DNA of 64,000 nucleotides from Casuarina equisetifolia (GCA_028551475.1 CM052354.1:5625391-5689390), one strand, 5' to 3'; shown: positions 16,251 through 31,859, counted from the first letter of the stretch. Notes: generated by a model not told the origin, from the letters alone. Made by a program: numbers and translations.

Positions 16251-16580
16251 GTGCAGATACGCCCCTCAAGTTTGACTGGAGGAAAAGAAAAGTGTTGTCG
16301 TCTACTACATTCTCTATCAACTGTATGTTTCTTACGGTAGAAGAGGCATTTGGATCATCAGCATCTTTCTAGATCCTTGTAATATTATTCCTTCCACACG
16401 TATTAGCGTGGAAGGGCAAATCATCACCTTCTGTCTATCTAGTAGTTTGACCAAAAGAAAATAGGCCCATTCCTCAAAGCTCATCAGGGTAATCGTGGCC
16501 ATGGACATATTAAACTTGCTTTGACACGTTTCGACAATCACTTCCAAGTTTGGATTAAACTTCCACAATTGCTTTGACAA
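16251..16580 (-). pseudogene. Remnant of an unrecognised coding sequence, unit I
   Basis: On - a frame beginning MSKQLWKFNPN is shared with 47,987-48,295 in unit II, where it stays open for 102 residues. Here a one-base difference near 16,371 (gcatctttctagatcc against gcatcttgtctagatcc) shifts the frame late in the sequence, and a few residues are inserted around ITLMS. I do not recognise the family. The keeping of most of the reading between copies is suggestive, but two young copies share reading frames by descent alone. Confidence 0.35.
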
Positions 16581-16712
16581 TTGATTGCTTCAATGCACCA
16601 ATCATTCACAGGAGAGAAAAGAAAACTGCATGTTCCTTTTGATAAGATGCCACTTCTTGATATTCCAAGATATCCCAATCATTCTTATATCGATTCGACT
16701 CTTATAGTTCAT

Positions 16713-17015
16713 TCATTTGGGGGTAATAAGAGGCATTCCTGTAGGAAAATTACCCGGGGTTTTTCTGCCGTTGTTGCTTATTGAAGGCTTCGTCATGGGT
16801 TGAAGTGGAAGCTCCTCTATTTTCCGCAAGCGTAATGGCTTCAGAATTGCAGGCAAGCTATCTAAACCCATACATTGGTGCTTATCTCTTTCGTCATTAC
16901 AAAGGCCAATGACACTGGTTCTTGAGGCAAACTTGTCATTCTTATTGTCTTGAACACATCCGTTAGCTCGAATAGAACCTCCATCAGTTGAATTTGCTAT
17001 TTCTATTCCGATCAT
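16713..17015 (-). other. Unrecognised open frame, unit I
   Basis: 100 residues on -, starting MIGIEIANSTDGG, with the stretch KHQCMGLDSLPAILKPLRLR. The copy at 51,557-51,778 stays open over 73 shared residues. No signal peptide, membrane segment or known motif. It could be an exon of a larger gene or chance. Confidence 0.3.
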
Positions 17016-18479
17016 TCATTTATTTGGTCAAAATGTTTGATTTCTTTATCTCTTTTGTGTGTGTTTAAGCTACTTTGATCAATCAATTTACAGAATGATA
17101 TAAAGTCAGGCCCATGGTTTAAGACCTTACAATGAATATAGATATTCGTCAATTTTGTTAAAAATCATATCACCTTTAGTCTTAGTCAATCTTAACATCA
17201 GTCAAATAAAATGTCAGAACAAAGTATTTGTGGTTAATTGCTCTATCTTTAGTTATTGTTCCACTAATGAAGCAACCAACGAAAGATTTCATTTTCTCCA
17301 GAAACACATGCTTCATTGGTTCTCTCACGGATATGACTCAAAATTCTTACCAAAGTTTGAGGAGGAGCAGACCAATTTGACAAGTCGCCAGTTCCCATTG
17401 CTTGTCCCAGATATGGCTGCCGTGTGACGTGTGCATGCCTTTTATTTTCATTAAAACGTAAAAGAGGATTTGATATCCTGTTGGAGGCCGCGAGCATTAT
17501 GATTAAGTTTAAATATCAAATTTCTTTTAACTTTTAAATTAACTTTTATGTTGAATTTTAGACTTCTTAACATACCCGCCAAAATTAACTATTTGTACTA
17601 ACTACAACAAAGATAGGAGAATTCTATGTTTTACCTTCGTAGTCACCTTGACTTGTATGAGCATTGAAAATACTTCATTTCATTTGTTTCTTTAAGTGTT
17701 AAAAATAAAATGATTGAGTTTTTCTTTATTCAAACTTTATTTAAAAATTTTATTAACAAAGAAAAATCTACTGTTTCACTTGATTTCTATATATAATTAA
17801 GTATTCTAACATTATATTTAGAATTCATGTTTAAGTTTGATATCCTTTTATTTGTATATAAATATTTTCATAAATGGTGTTTCTTTATATTCATCGGCTG
17901 TGTTAAAAAATAATGTTTTAAAGTATCATATTCTTGAAGTTTTTTATTTGATATAATTGATAATAAGCTTGCTTTCAATAAATTTAGCAAAAGAATAGTG
18001 GACCTTGTTTAACAAGAGCAAAGGTATGGTATTTTTAACTACTGCATCCATTATCCATTATCCATTATCCAACTATTAGCAAAAGAAGTATCTTTTATGT
18101 TAAAAGAAACGTTTGAAACCTTTGCTTGTCTTGATAATCATATTCTCTTTTTAACGATGATGAAATTAAACATTTTTCATCTATGTACTTATTAGGATAT
18201 TTATGATGAGGCACATAATAAACTTACTTTGGTATGACTTCCACAAATCATTTACTAATTTGGTTTAATGGAGTTTGAGATTTGGTGACTTCAATGCATC
18301 AAACATAATCAAATGACATAAAAATGAAAACAACACATTCATTATAATAAGATGTGACTTTTGGATACATTCATTTGTAATCTTTCATTTCTTAAATATC
18401 AAAAGCAACAATTCCTTATCGATTCTAATCTTATTTTAAATTCATATCGGAGGAGTAAGAACCTGGCATCTTTTGTGCC
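17016..18479. other. Noncoding DNA 3' of the second GRP pseudogene
   Basis: Very AT-rich; matches 52,085-53,520 and, more weakly, 57,800-59,000 and 60,600-61,500, each time lying 3' of a GRP. A frame with LGQAMGTGDLSN recurs at 17.4, 52.5 and 60.6 kb on -, but the surrounding reading differs, so it is not called a gene. Confidence 0.5.
18047..18073. repeat. Short tandem repeat, 7-base unit tccatta
   Basis: Nearly four units here, against fewer at the matching site near 53,130. Confidence 0.7.
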
Positions 18480-18686
18480 AAGAACCTCAACAATACCCTC
18501 AATATTATAAATATTATCATGTCTACCTTCAGGACTAGGACCATTATTTAAAGCTTAATGCACAACAACACCATATCCTAAAAGGACATTTCGATATTCA
18601 TGGGTGAAAAGGCCTCTTATTGTAGAACAAATAACGAAACCCAATGACATAAAGAAAAGAACACCAAGAGTTTCGTTATTTATCGT
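18480..18686 (-). pseudogene. Glycine-rich protein pseudogene, unit I, second
   Basis: On - the sequence from 18,686 reads TINNETLGVLFFMSLGFVIC and continues RGLFTHEYRNVLLGYGVVVH before TAA. This lines up with the start of the GRPs at 53,992 and 59,437. The start codon is ACG where those have ATG, the frame stops right after GVVVH, and the glycine-rich half is gone. The promoter region upstream is kept to about 18,765, where a copia remnant begins. It is the unit I partner of the intact gene at 53,573-53,992. Confidence 0.8.
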
Positions 18687-18769
18687 CGGGCAAGAAGCGA
18701 ATTCACCACTTCGAATTCTAGGGAATGGTATTTATTGGTAAAGGTTGCTTCATGTCACCATATTGCCAC

Positions 18770-20884
18770 CCATCATTACTTTCATGATGAACATCTATGT
18801 ACCTTAAGAAAAATCATCTACAATAGTGAAAAAGTATCATGATCCATCACAGTTAGGTATTTCATATAGTCCTTAAACATCAACATGAATTAGGTCAAAA
18901 GGATGTTGTGCTTTGTCATCGCACATGGGAAAAGATTGTGAGTTTGCTTCACAAGTGGATAAATGGAACAAGAGCTATTTTGAGGAATAATTTGAAAATT
19001 CAATTCCTTGATAGACTTAAACTTGGCATTCGACATATGTCTAAGCCTATAATGCCAAAGTTTTAAATTAAAAGGCTTACATGCCGGTAAGAAGTTTACA
19101 AAACATGGGCCATCCCAGAAGAATGTGCAACATTGTTTCTAAAGCCCATTTCTTATTCTACCAAGCCCTTTGACTTCACTCATTGAAAGGTCTTGAAACA
19201 CATCAAAGTTGGCATATAAACTTGGCAATTTTTTTGGGGACATAATTTGGATATAGAAATAAGGTCAAATTTAAAGTTTAGTGAGTATAAGACTTCATGC
19301 ATGAAATTTGAGGTGCTTAGATATGAAAATGTCACTAGTTTGTATAACCATAGTACTATCACCATTTGAAAATTTAACTTTCTTAGGTCTAGATACTTAT
19401 GAAACAACAAAATCTAGGTATTCAAAGTTGGTAGTAATATGATTGTTAGCACTTGAGTCAATTATCCAATACTTGTGAATGAGTTCAAGAGTACTTAAAA
19501 GGTGAGCTTGGGCCTCTTATCATTGTTCTAAAACTTAAGTAAGCATTGGTAGTCTATTTTGGTGATTAAGACCATGTCAAACTTTTCTACTACCAAGTTT
19601 GCCTTTACCTCCTCCATCCTATTCTTGTACCTCAATAGATAACCATTTAGCTTGCAACATTCTTTGCACTCATGCTCATAGATCTTGCAATAATCACATT
19701 GCGAGCTCATTAATCAATTACATTCTTCTCTTTTATGCCCTTTCTTTCCACAAAAATCACATTTTTTTACCTAACCTAGCCTAAACGACCAGTCATCTTG
19801 CACTACCTTGAGCATAAATGGTAAGTCATATTAAGTAAGTTGACTAGTGATCATCTTTAAGTTGGATGTTACCACAATAGGCCTAGTCACCACAATAGGT
19901 TTAGTGCATCTAGGAAGGCTTGTTATGTTGGGCCTATATCTCACCACAATAAATATCGCTTCAACAATCATCTTCCTTGTAATGCTCTAGCGATATTTTG
20001 CCTTGCAGAGCATTGAATAGGCCTACATTAGATTGGAAAGTGGCTACATTGGCAAAATTTACTCTTAAAGGGTCAAATAACAATCATTGATCCCTTTGAG
20101 AAATTGATAGAATTTCATGGTTTCTTTATGCTTCCTCCACAACGGAAAGATGGCTATCTTCAATGACTTTAACTTAATCAAAGTGGCAAATTTGTCCAAG
20201 AGATAATGAGGGCACCTAAAATAGGCAAAAATTGGCTATCCATCCTACCGAATTGTATGAAGCTCATTCACTAGGTTGTAAACCCTAAATAGGTTAACCT
20301 GATGAAATCAGGCCTTGAGCTCCATCCACATTGCCAACGCATCTTTAGTGTAGATGAGATTATTGTGAAGATCGTCAAAGATCGAACTAAGGATCCAACA
20401 ATGGCAAATAGAATTACACCACTCTAAAAGTGATTGAAGCACGGAGCCAAGTTTGGGTTTGTGATAGCAACCATTGACGAAGGTGAGCTTGTTCTTGATT
20501 GACAATGCAATCATCATTGTCTTGCACTATACTACGAGATTGGAGGTTTTAGTGAGCTTGAATGGGACCAAAGCAATCAGATTCATGTCTCCAATTGGCA
20601 AATAGATTGGATCAGAGGGATCTAGGGTTTGCTGTGTGAGATTTGGGGCTTTTGCTTCTTGGGGCATCAGTGTGCAAGGCATCGTGTTGTTGATTTGAAA
20701 GTTGTTTCGACTTGCATTATCGCTTCTGTGCAGTGGAATATACACCAGGCCACCACTAGTATGGTTGTCAAAATCAAGATTAGGGCTTTCGGCTATCAGG
20801 AGGAGGGGAAAATGACGTCATACGAAAGCATCTAGGATGATGTTGTGTTGTCAATAGTAGTGGAACAACAACCGCGTCGTTTGC
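18770..20884 (-). mobile_element. Ty1/copia remnant between the two duplication units
   Basis: A fossil copia piece on -: gag N-terminus about 20,870-20,530 (NLTQQTLDPSDPIYLP), more gag at 20,517-20,308, a zinc-knuckle area around 19,700 and the protease to early integrase region about 19,500-18,780. No LTR is seen at either end. The gag resembles that at 8.1-8.4 kb. Left neighbour is the promoter of a GRP pseudogene, right neighbour an SQE intron fragment. Many breaks. Confidence 0.7.
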
Positions 20885-21172
20885 ATACCATTTGAAACTA
20901 TTTTCTAAAATTAATGAGGAATTCAAATTTTTAGCTTTTCCAAATTTTCATTATTTATTTCTAAGAATGCAAAAAACTAATGCTTCTATAAAATCTTATT
21001 TATCTTTTTCCAACAATCCCAAGGTTCTTTCTGAATATTGCTAAATGACGCGGGTTTTATTTAACGGTATCGGATGAAAAAGTTACCTGGAACCGTCGAT
21101 GGTGCCATTTGTTGACAGTATTCACACAAACGTCATGTCATAAACGTTGAAGCACGAACCTTGCGGATTCAG
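20885..21172 (-). pseudogene. Fragment of SQE intron 1 (third SQE copy)
   Basis: About 290 bases match 6,512-6,775 of copy I and 30,180-30,455 of copy II, all inside SQE intron 1. No exon is attached. It abuts the copia remnant exactly where the gag match ends, so it marks an old break between the two duplicated units or a further lost unit. Confidence 0.75.
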
Positions 21173-21639
21173 AAAATGTCGTCATTATGATTTCCACGCA
21201 TGATTCCCGTCATTTTCTTGTATTTGGCCATTAAGTGTTCTTTCATGTGAAAGCAAGATATTGACTTTGTGAGTTCAGATTCGTACATGGTTGTGGTTTT
21301 GCATATTGCAAATAATAGAAGTGTGATCTTATTTTTTGCTCAGGGTATAGGTGATGTTGCTTTTAAGTGGATGGTGAACTAACATACACTTTAATTCTAC
21401 TTTGAGTGATTGAAAATTCATGAAGTGTGTTCGTTATTCCATCCATCTGTCATTCAGTTGTCAAGTACCCATCCATAAGCTGGTTCTCTTTTGTTCATTT
21501 TTATCACATAAAACTGTATTCTTCTAAGGCTTCCCTTTATGTGGATTTATTAGCGTGAGGACTAGTTTTGTCTTGTGAAAAAAAACTATTCTTTGGTGAA
21601 TTTTGGTTTGAAGTCCTGTAATTCCTATAATCTTTGTAG
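21173..21639. other. Probable intron of the second DnaJ gene
   Basis: No exon could be supported. It ends in a T-rich acceptor (ctttgtag) directly before the coding-like sequence at 21,640. Confidence 0.4.
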
Positions 21640-22299
21640 GAGCGTATAAGGCGTACGCAAAGTGTGTTTAACAGAGAGAGGAGCAAATATAAAAGGGGCT
21701 GCGAGAGCTGGAAGCAGAATGGTCCAAGTGCATTTCATCAACATTTCCAGAAAGACGACTGGTGTTGGAAGACCGATACATCTTATAGAGATCGGAAAAC
21801 CAATTACGGGTAAACTCCAAGAGCGAGTGCAGCTTATTCATTATCACATCATTATTCAGTTATTGCAACTAGTACCGGCAACGATGTTGACTGCCTATCT
21901 GATCATTTTTCTCTAAAAAATGTAGTATATATGATGAGCTGTACCTAACAGGAATGAGTGGAAGTTATTGCACTTAAATTCAACTATCATCTTTTTCGTT
22001 TCCATTACGTGGCTCTGATTTGACAAAAAAGGGGTAGCCATTACGTGGCTCTAATTTCTGCACAAAATGATATGTCGGGGGCATCATTTCTCTAATTTTC
22101 GATTAGCCATTACATGACGTACACAGATAGGTATTCTTTACCAATGAGCTCTTTAGATGAGATTACGTCCTATCCCAGTTAGTTTTTCTCTTTTGATGTT
22201 TGGTGGTCCAGACAAGCACTGGTCGTATAATAGTGGGTAGTGTGTGGCTAGAGATTGAAGAGACTAAATCAAATCAATTGACAGTCTAGACATGTTCTA

Positions 22300-22520
22300 A
22301 CTCAATTTTTAATAAATTAAAAATACAACTTATTTACTTCTAACTCAATTTTTAACTGTTAATAAAAATTTAATATATTATCAAAACTTCTGTTTAGGAA
22401 AGTACTTCATATGCTAATAACTCATAACAAAAAATAGTTAACAAAATAAGGTAATGTCTTTGTATGAATTTGTAATTGACATTAATTGCAGGTGTACCTA
22501 TGAGTAATCAATCATATGTT
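22300..22520. repeat. AT-rich repeat shared with the SQE 5' flanks
   Basis: Matches 31,190-31,410 closely and 7,490-7,560 in part. No terminal inverted repeats or target duplication could be fixed by eye, so its class is open. Confidence 0.5.
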
Positions 22521-22699
22521 AAAAGTTTTATTTACCTAAGTTTTGAAATATTTTATAACAAAATTTTCAGTATATATTATAATATTTAGAAATTTTTAAA
22601 CATAAGTCTAATCTCCCAAATTAAGAAGATACTTAGATTGGATATGTTGGAATATATTTTAATGAAATTCAAATATATTTTAAATTAATGCTGGACATT

Positions 22700-22985
22700 T
22701 TTATAAGGTGAAGCCCGAGTAAGGAGCCCAGTCCGTAATAGTCCGAGTAACCCAGTCAAGCCCACGCTACCTAGACAAGGTGTGAGCCCGCGTAAGCGTG
22801 ACCCGGTCTAGAAAGGCGCGACCTGAAAGCATTACAAGTCTGTGACCCATAAGGCCTGCCTGCATGCGTAACCTAACAGAAGGCACAACTCATGACCCAC
22901 GTTTGTGAACTGCGACCCAACTCAACCCACAACTTGTGTGACGCTGCAACTTTGTCGTCAAATTTGGCCACTGTAAACTTCTTTG
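22700..22985. other. GC-richer tract with repeated ACCC words
   Basis: A sudden block of higher GC in AT-rich DNA, with many spaced words such as gaccc, aaccc and gcccg. It sits just before the copia remnant at 23 kb and may belong to its LTR or leader. A similar strand-reversed style (gggtc, gggtt) appears at 49,330-49,480. Confidence 0.4.
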
Positions 22986-22989
22986 AAAA

Positions 22990-25640
22990 ATGGATCATTG
23001 GAAAGCTAATGAAAAGAAGAACAATTCTATAAAGAAAAATCAAAGACCCACTACTTATAGAGGATCCAACAAAGGCATCAAAGCCAGGTTATCTTTGATC
23101 TAACCAAATTTAGTTAGATATTAGTAAGACTTGCATCACAACCAAATAGCTACCATATTGACCTTCAATAGACCACCCATATATTTGATGGTACAAATTA
23201 TAATTATTGGAAAAACATAATGAAAATGTACATAATGGGACAGGATGTAGAATCTTGGAAAATCATAAACAAAACAATACAAATGCCTAAAGAATCACCT
23301 TTACTTTGGTCAAATAATGTTTCTAAAGAAATTGAGAAAAATGGTAAAGCTATAACCACGTTATATTATTATTTGACTATATTTGGATATAATAAAATCT
23401 CTATTTGTCAAATAGCAAAAGAACCTTGGGATAAAATAATGGTCTTTCATGAAGGAATCAAAAAAGTTAGATACTCTAAATTGACATGTTGATTCATAAC
23501 TCTGAATTGTTTATGATAAAACTAGGTGAAAGTATTTATGATATGTATACTAGATTTTATGATATTGTTACTAAATTTACATTGTTAGAAGAAACCTATC
23601 CAAATAAGAAATTAGTCAAAAAGATTTTAGCATGTTTGGATGAAAGTTGGGATGCTAAAAGAACTGCCATAGAAGAACGAATAATCTGAACAAAATGAAG
23701 TTAGATAAATTGATAGGGTCTCTATTAACATATGAGCTTCAAATTAATAGAAGAATTAAAGATAAAGAAAAGTCTAAGAAAGTAGATAAAAATATTGCTT
23801 TTAAGATTGTTGTAAATGATAATGATAATTCTGATTCTAATGAAGATGTTGCCTTACTTACTCAAAAAATAAGGAAGTTTTACAAAGCAAAAGGTAAGAG
23901 TACAACAACGACTAGTAATGATCTTTTCTTTGAGTACAAGAAATCAGGTCATATAGAAACAAACTACCCAACTTTGAAGACAAAAATGGATAAAAAGTCA
24001 AAGAAGAAAGCGCTTGTGACTACTTAGGATGATGACTTATCTTCAAATGAAGAAGTAGTAGAGATAGCAAATGTATGCTTCATGGGAGTAGAAAGGTATG
24101 CTAAAAAGAGTGAATTAATACTTATCTGGGATGAATACAACTCATCCTCTAATCAAGAGGAGGAGGAAAGAAACTTTCAATGCTTCATAGGAATGGAGAG
24201 TTATAATGCCTATGAGTTGAGTACATCTAACAAGTGTCAAGATTATGTTTTATTCAATGAGTTGAATGATAAATTCAATGAAATGGTTGATAGATTGCAT
24301 GAGTTAGAATCTAAAAATAAAGCATTAAAAGAAAATATATCTAACATGTAATCCAAAAAGAATGAACTTGAATGTTAACTAAAGAAATTAAGTTTTGTGG
24401 TAGAAGAACATGAGAAAATGAAGAAACAACATGAGGAAAGTATTGGTGAAAATTCAAGCATGAAACTTGAAATCAAAAAGCTTAAAGAAACACTTCTATC
24501 TCATGGAAACAAATCTGAAATGAATGATAACATGTGTATGTGTTCTGATTTGGATAAAAAGCATAAGCATATGAAGAATGAAATTGATTCTTTAACTAGA
24601 AAGTTGTCAAATGTTGAATGCTTAAAGAAGAGCTTGAAAACAAACTAGATAGCTCAACATGTTTGTTGAACAAGTTTGTTACTAGTAGTGCCATGTTTGA
24701 AAAGATATTACAATCATAACAAGGTATGTATAATAAAGCTAGTATAGGTTATAGATCAAATGAAAATGCGAAACCTTTTACTAGGTTCTTTAAAAAGAAT
24801 AATTGCATGACATCTCTATATGATTGATATATATATTGTTAATATGTTAGTTATTCTATTAATAAATGTCCATTAAAGGTTGTTAAAAGTTTTAAGATTA
24901 AAAGAATATGGATGCCAAAAGGCACAATGATCCCTAACACTTATGGACCCAAAGAAAAGTGGGTACTAGCAAAATCAAATATTATTTTCTATTTTGCAAG
25001 GTTTGAAATCAGTGGAAGAGATAGATTACATCAAGAAAACATGGATTGTGGACAGTGGATGCTCCAAACACATGACTGAAAATCCTAAGCTATTTTCAAC
25101 TATCGCTCCAAGACATGAAGGAATGGTATCCTTTGGAGATGACTCCTGAATAAAAAAAATTTAGGGACAGTAGGTAACTCATCCTCATCTTTTATAATTG
25201 ATGATTTTTTGTATGTAGAAGGATTGAACCATAATTTCATAAGTGTTAGTCAACTATGTTATAAATATTATAAAGTGAAGTTTAGATCTAATTTCTGTAA
25301 AATATCTAGTAGAAATAAAAAGACTGTTGTTTTTGAAAAAAGACTAGGAAATATATATGTTTTAGATCTAACACATTTCAAAAAAAAAAAAAATATACTT
25401 AGCAATAGATCTGGACAATAATAGTTGGTTGTGGCATAAGAGATTGGCTCATATCAATGTGAAACAACTTATGAAATTGTATAGAAATGACACGGTAAGA
25501 GGGTTGCCAAAATTGAAATGTGACAAAAATATGGTGTGTGTTGCATGCATTAAAGGAAAATATGCAAAGATTGGTTTTAATTCAAAAGATATAGTTACAA
25601 CCACAAAATCAATTGAATTTATACATTATTAGTATGAAAC
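22990..25640 (+). mobile_element. Ty1/copia remnant inside the second DnaJ gene
   Basis: A fossil copia piece on +: gag (UBN2-type) about 23,170-23,690 with NYNYWKNIMKMYIM, a knuckle-like area near 23,930, a coiled-coil stretch about 24,240-24,650, protease region about 25,040-25,200 and a GAG-pre-integrase part at 25,429-25,632 (WHKRLAHIN). The coiled coil suggests the SIRE/Maximus side of copia, which is inference. Integrase core, reverse transcriptase and a clear LTR pair are absent. Several breaks. It lies in the DnaJ intron region, which lacks it in unit I. Confidence 0.75.
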
Positions 25641-26133
25641 TTTTCCAAAGTTTTCAAATTTTGATAAGCCAGAAAAATTAAAGGCTTGGTTTATTAACGT
25701 ATAGTAGTTTGTTTTGTAAATATTTGTATGATTTGGTTGTTATAGTAAACTTTTTGGAGGAAGTTTATTTTACATACTATTTTAGTTTAAATTTTCGTGG
25801 AATCTTTGGCATTTCTCTTTCCTTTATTATTCTTTGATTTTTTTGTTAATTTGTATCTGCAGCAGTATTATGGTCCTCTTTCTCATTGCATATAGCATTT
25901 AGGGCTAAGGCGAAGGAGTTTCACCCGGATTAGAACCAGAGTAATAAAGGTGAATATTTTGGGTCATTACCTAATGTAACTAGTAATTCTACGCTTTTGC
26001 TTGGCACTTTTTTGGCTTCAATCTTTATTTTTATTTTTGCTGTTTTGCTGCAGAGGCGGCTGAGGCAAAGTTCAAAGAGGTGATGACGTCCTACGAGGCC
26101 GTAAAGCAAGAACGAAAGAATATGAACATTTAA

Positions 26134-27564
26134 TTTCCACAACACCGGCACCAATTGTGGAGACTCGGAGGGGTGGGGTGCATGGTTTTATTACATATAG
26201 TTAGTCCCTTCTTAGCGGTATATCAGTTCTCACCAGAAAATGGTTATATTGAATTTATATGAGAGCGAGATCCTTGGGCTGTGTTGCGAGATGGTGTTTT
26301 TTGACTTACGCATAAAGGGTCGGTGATGTATCTCTAGAGCACATCACCATGTGTATTCCCTTTGTAATCAAATCCCATGGATTTTGTAACCAGTAACAAA
26401 CCAATCATAATTTTTGTCACATGAACTAGGTAATGAGAGGTGATATATTTTTTGTTATAAACGACAGTCGATAAAGTTAAAAGAGAAAAAAAGCACGTCA
26501 CAGTTGTACTGGGGTAAATGAAGAATTGATGGGAACATTCAGAAAAAGAAACGAAAACACAGAATTGCTCAGAGTTTCGTTGCGTCGTTAGGGAAGATTG
26601 TTTCGGGGCCGACTATACCAAAGAGAAACTCCAAGCCAATGCCTGACAGATGTGGAAGCCACCACATCAGTCCAAACTGCCCTTTATGGGATTTACTTGG
26701 GAAAGGAATAGCTGCCAGTGCCGGGCGTCCTAGAGAATGTTGCCCTTTCGCTTATAGAGATGATACATCACCTTTTTTTTTTTCAATACATTTATTGGCC
26801 TATAGCCCCACTCATGCCTTTTCTTAAAGTTAGTGGTTTAAATAGCTATTTCGCTTGGACATAGGGTATCATAGGAAGTGAGGAGTACTATTCTAGTTTT
26901 GAATTCTAAAAATTCCTTTTTGATTCCATTTCAATATTTGGAATGGCCCCAAACTTTTGTAACAAAAGAAAAAAAGCTATCATCTCACACCAATATTCAT
27001 TTTCCGCTCCATTTCAGTATTTGGAATTGGCCTAAATGCTTGTCACGAAAGAAGAGAAGCTATCATTTCACTCCAATTGATGGGGAGAAGATTTTTTTTT
27101 TTTTTTTACATTCTTACTCAGGCCTTAACAAGAGGGAGGGCTCGTTCCTTGAACCTTTAAGATTGCTCAAGTTTGTTCACATGATTAGTTTTTTGCAATG
27201 GGGATTATCACATCAATAGTGTAGTACACTCTTTGTTTCAAATGGAAACACAAATGGCCGACTACAATTAGCAGGCAAGATGCTCCATAAAGAACTGAGC
27301 ATGAAGAAGGCTTTTACCATCTAATAGTGAATTCCAAAAATTAATGAGAGGCTATACATACTTGAAGAAACAAAATTAACACACTAGAAGGAAATAGTCC
27401 TAAAATCAAAAACACAAATTGATGCATATCTCGATATCGAAAGTAATCACCATCCCCTTAACTTTGAAATAGGGAAGGCAAATTCCAGTACACGTTGGCT
27501 CATTTTGGATGCACAAAGCTTTTGGCTCCATTTCATTTTGGCATCCTTATTTAAGCATCTCGCT
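26134..27564. other. Intergenic DNA between convergent DnaJ and SQE, unit II
   Basis: Copy of 2,398-3,857. No gene seen; the frames at 26,639 and 26,878 on + are not shared with the first copy. Confidence 0.55.
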
Positions 27565-30769
<3,205 letters not shown>

Positions 30770-30930
30770 TTTTCCAATGCCAACCCGAGCGAGCTCACCT
30801 AAAACCAGCACGAGTCTTTCTCTGGAAAACTCTGTATCCTCCCTCGCTGGCTGTGCCTCGCCTCGTTTCCTTTTCTCCCAAACGAAACCGTTTCGTCGTT
30901 CGCTGTAGAACTTTCTGCACAAGATGATGC

Positions 30931-30940
30931 TTTATATAAG
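30931..30940 (-). promoter_or_regulatory. Probable TATA box of SQE copy II
   Basis: CTTATATAAA on -, about 162 bases before the ATG at 30,769, at the place matching 7,241-7,250. Confidence 0.55.
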
Positions 30941-31859
30941 CCCCAACGAGCCACAGCTAAATTACAGCGTCTCCACGGTACTTTGCTACTTTGCACTCGG
31001 TCAGCGTTCTCGCTACTTCAACATGCGGTAACGTACCGGTCACCACCCACTTTGGGCAGAGTAAGATAAATTAAGGAACAATAAAGCTTTACCGTAATGG
31101 TCAAACAATAGCGAGTAGAGTTTAGTCGATTAATTCACAGTTAATATTCAGCAATTAGTCATACACTTAATATTAATAAAAGTGTTACAAAAATTTTATA
31201 TTATTTAAATCTTATTTAAAATTTTCTTAATAAATAAAAAATATAACTTATTTGCTTCTAACTCAAGTTTTAACTGTTAATAAAAATTAATATATTATCA
31301 AAACTCATAATAAAAAATAGTTAATGAAATAACATAATGTCTTTGTATGAATTTACAATTTACATTGATTGCAAGCATACTTGTGAGCAATAATGTGTCA
31401 AAAGTTTTATTTGTATGAAAAATTAGCATTGTTCATTTTATTTTATCTTATGTGATGTCGTAGCTAATGATTATGTAAAGAAATGTGTAAAAAATGGAAA
31501 TTTTACATCAAAATATAAAATATATAATATAAATCTTAAACGAAAAGGAAATCTTTCATAAACTATTTTTTGAACTGATCCTCCGTCTTTGACATTAAGA
31601 ATGGATTTTTCAAACATGTATTTGAAGTCAATTTTTAACCACTTCGACTTTCACTTTGAACAATAGTAGTTTACAAGCCAGCGACCAGAATAACAAGTTT
31701 TAGTTCGCGAACGCAATCCTGACTTTTTGTTTGTCTTGCATCAAATGACTTTTTATTGTCTTCCAACTAGTTCCGTCGCATGATTTCAGAGCATCAATAC
31801 AATTGAGAGCCAGCTAGGCAGACTTGGAGGAAATTATGGACGTAAAATTGAGGCGTTGT
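30941..31859. other. 5' flank of SQE copy II
   Basis: Copy of 7,251-7,810 with about 240 extra bases near 31,270-31,510. No gene. It ends exactly where a copia LTR begins. Confidence 0.55.

Larger units (their letters stand above)
21640..26133 (+). pseudogene. J-domain (DnaJ-like) protein pseudogene, copy II
   Basis: The upstream exon begins at 21,640 after a TAG acceptor and reads ERIRRTQSVFNRERSKYKRG, then DDWCWKTDTSYRDRKTNYG, a TAA at 21,811-21,813, and on in the same frame ASAAYSLSHHYSV, the start of a J domain. Plant J proteins of this kind have a glutamine-like codon there, so one CAA to TAA change is likely. The J-domain exon matching 2162-2219 lies at 25,892-25,949: its acceptor CAG has become CAT and the codon after HPD is TAG (25,931-25,933). 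The last exon (26,054-26,133) is still open, ending KQERKNMNI. A copia remnant sits between the exons. Splicing and translation should both fail. The same gene is clean at 2,162-2,397. Confidence 0.82.

Noticed and set aside
17155-17427. 90-residue frame on + (and 52,235-52,516)
   Set aside because: Both copies stay open only because they are young duplicates; no motif, and the related DNA at 60.5 kb is not open.
21662-21916. 84-residue frame on +
   Set aside because: Wrong frame over the DnaJ exon; the frame starting at 21,640 gives the J-protein sequence.
22300-22520. MITE
   Set aside because: The block recurs in the SQE flanks, but no terminal inverted repeats or target duplications were found by eye.
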